From NCBI RefSeq assembly GCF_004341105.1, contig NZ_SLZK01000009.1, positions 1-64,000 on the forward strand: 64,000 nucleotides of DNA, read 5' to 3'. The stretch is from Rhizobium sp. BK418 (GTDB taxonomy: Bacteria; Pseudomonadota; Alphaproteobacteria; Rhizobiales; Rhizobiaceae). This document shows positions 62,585 through 64,000 of the stretch, piece after piece; position 1 is the stretch's first letter; each line of letters starts with the position of its first letter. The notes under the pieces were generated by a model, which searched no databases, was not told where the DNA came from, and was given only the letters and a program-made list of their open reading frames with translations. The position numbers and the translations under genes are program-made.

Positions 62585-63655
62585 ATGCATAGACGTGAGT
62601 TTCTGAAAGCTGCTGCTGGCGCAGCTACAGGCCTGATGAGCTATGGATATCTCAGTGAGGCATCCGCGCAAATTGAAGATTCTCTGAGAAGCCTGGCGGA
62701 CAGGAAAGGCTTTCGATTCGGCAGTGCCATCGACTACCAGAACCTAAAGGACGAATGGCTAAGGAATCTCTACAGGACACATTGCAACTCATTGACTGCC
62801 CGTAATGCGATGAAATGGGTGGGTACTGAACGGTCACCCGGCAAATTTGCCTTCGGTGAAGCAGATGCGATCGTTGCATTCGCCGAAGCTGAAGGCATGA
62901 AAAGCTACGGCCATACGCTCGTGTGGAAAAACGTCCCGACCTGGGTGTCTCGGATTAAAGATGCGGAGGAGGCCCGCAACGTCATGCTGCGTCATGTCCG
63001 CACGGTCGTCGATCATTTCAAGGGTAGGGTCGATGCCTGGGACGTCGTCAATGAACCGATGGAGTACGATGTCGCGGAGATGCGATCCTGGGCAATTCAA
63101 AATTTGCTGGGAGACGACTATGTGACGGAAAGCTTTCTAGCCGCCCACGAGGCTGACCCGGACGCGACTCTTGTTCTCAATGAAGCTCATTTGGAAAAGG
63201 CGGGCTCGAATTTCGAACAACGACGAATTTTGCTCCTGAAACTGATAGAGGCCCAGCTCGCAAAGGGTGCGCCGATCCACGCGGTTGGACTTCAGGGGCA
63301 CTTTCGCCCAGGCCTCGACAAGCTTGATGAGGCCGGCGTTTCACGGTTCTGTGGAGAGCTGAAGGGTATGGGCCTTTCCGTATTTATCACGGAACTCGAT
63401 GCTTCGTGCCGCTTCACCTACGCAGACAAGAAATTTACTGAGGCCGATTACGGCAAAATCTTCGGGTCTTTCGTTACGACTGTCGCAGAAAGCGCCAATT
63501 TAAAGGGCGTAACGGTCTGGGGGCTGGCCGAAAAATACGGAGAGCTGGAGCCGAAGCCCGTCGGCGCTTGCCGCAAATACATTAATCTCTACGACGACAA
63601 TAACGAGCCAAGAAGTACAGTCGAAGGTCTCACGGCTGCCCTTAACAGCCTATAA
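62585..63655 (+). CDS. Tat-exported GH10 endo-beta-1,4-xylanase-type enzyme
   Basis: A 356-residue GH10 hydrolase with a twin-arginine signal (MHRREFLKAAAGAATG ... ASAQ). Acid/base Glu in DAWDVVNEPM and nucleophile Glu in VFITELDAS, plus HTLVWKNVPTW, define GH10. In this context the target is more likely the cell's own exopolysaccharide than plant xylan. ATG 62585 is preceded by GGAGATCTTGCAA. Confidence 0.92.
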   Translation: MHRREFLKAAAGAATGLMSYGYLSEASAQIEDSLRSLADRKGFRFGSAIDYQNLKDEWLRNLYRTHCNSLTARNAMKWVGTERSPGKFAFGEADAIVAFAEAEGMKSYGHTLVWKNVPTWVSRIKDAEEARNVMLRHVRTVVDHFKGRVDAWDVVNEPMEYDVAEMRSWAIQNLLGDDYVTESFLAAHEADPDATLVLNEAHLEKAGSNFEQRRILLLKLIEAQLAKGAPIHAVGLQGHFRPGLDKLDEAGVSRFCGELKGMGLSVFITELDASCRFTYADKKFTEADYGKIFGSFVTTVAESANLKGVTVWGLAEKYGELEPKPVGACRKYINLYDDNNEPRSTVEGLTAALNSL

Positions 63656-63687
63656 GTCCGCCGAACATCAAGATCCGGAAGTTTATC

Positions 63688-64000
63688 GTGAAAAATGTCG
63701 CCATCTACGTCGAAACTTTTTTACCCCCAAGTCAGTCGTTCATTATCAATCAAGCGCAATCTTTCCGGAATTACAAAGCGACAATCCTCGCAGGAACCCG
63801 GGTTAATTCCGCCCATACTCAACAAGAGAAGATAGAGGTCGAAAACATAAGAAGTTCGCCTCGCATGCGTGCGGGGGAACTACTTTTGAAGATTCCCCGG
63901 ATCGGCATTCCGGCACTCTTTCCGGTCACTAAAAAAGCACACCTCATACATGCCCATTTCGGTAAGAACGGTTACGTGATCGGACCGCTTGCACAGTCTG
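63688..64000 (+). CDS. GT4-type glycosyltransferase, 5' part
   Basis: Reads from GTG 63688 to the window end without a stop (104 codons). The N-terminus MKNVAIYVETFLPPSQSFI and the later LIHAHFGKNGYVIGPLA are typical of GT4-like enzymes of exopolysaccharide loci (donor domain with HAHFG). GGAAG lies 7 bases before the GTG. The C-terminal donor-binding half is outside the window. Confidence 0.82.
   Translation, partial: MKNVAIYVETFLPPSQSFIINQAQSFRNYKATILAGTRVNSAHTQQEKIEVENIRSSPRMRAGELLLKIPRIGIPALFPVTKKAHLIHAHFGKNGYVIGPLAQS

Overview
The window looks like a chromosomal or large-replicon segment of a Rhizobiaceae bacterium, most likely Rhizobium. The grounds are high GC with strong GC3 bias, FixJ-like and BA14K/DUF1236 proteins, ExoP-type polysaccharide genes, ABC transporters for betaine and amino-acid-like solutes, and GGAAC-N16/17-CGTT promoters typical of the alphaproteobacterial general stress sigma factor EcfG/RpoE2. 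No rRNA, tRNA, CRISPR array, insertion sequence or prophage was recognised. All assignments come from reading motifs and context; no database search was run.

Layout. 0-12.5 kb is a mosaic of single stress and regulatory genes: a small membrane protein, two paralogous NmrA-like SDR proteins, three orphan response regulators (FixJ-like, OmpR-like, receiver-only), a Tat-exported alpha/beta hydrolase, an MscS channel with a cyclic-nucleotide domain, a LysR regulator, an AhpD-like protein, a GNAT protein, an EF-hand protein and an MgtC-like protein. 12.6-16.3 kb holds the divergent oxyR-katG peroxide module. 16.4-19.5 kb is a betaine/proline-type ABC transporter (ATPase, permease, binding protein). 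19.9-25.4 kb is a catabolic operon: GntR regulator, kduI, kduD and a family-3 amino-acid-type ABC importer, closed by a strong terminator. 25.5-29.7 kb is a fused HyuA-HyuB oxoprolinase with a MarR-like regulator. 29.9-36.9 kb has a DUF763 protein, a BA14K protein, a Gly/Asn-repeat protein and a histidine kinase/NarL-type regulator pair. A 56-aa membrane peptide precedes the kinase, and a divergent set of DUF1236 and small membrane proteins lies opposite. Two outward-facing EcfG promoters separate the two sets.

36.9-43.3 kb carries a tightly coupled operon (GDPD-like, HAD phosphatase, tandem nucleotidyltransferase, degenerate nucleotidyltransferase, GT2) divergent from a Wzx-type flippase, which suggests synthesis of a decorated surface glycan. 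43.3-49 kb holds trehalose synthase with two companions behind a likely EcfG promoter, several unrecognised small genes, exonuclease III and a second S21 ribosomal protein-like gene. 49-64 kb is rich in envelope functions: an OafA-like acyltransferase, ugd, manC and phosphomannomutase, an ExoP/Wzc tyrosine-kinase co-polymerase, an SGNH hydrolase, a Tat-exported GH10 enzyme and the start of a GT4 glycosyltransferase. Uracil-DNA glycosylase and an MhqA/MhqD-like quinone-detoxification pair are interspersed.

The most unusual signals are non-coding. A 104-nt two-hairpin element occurs twice, 46 kb apart, with compensatory changes in its stem. A 24-nt inverted repeat spans the divergent EcfG promoters. 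Repeated AAAC-N3/4-GTTT sites lie next to the orphan response regulators.
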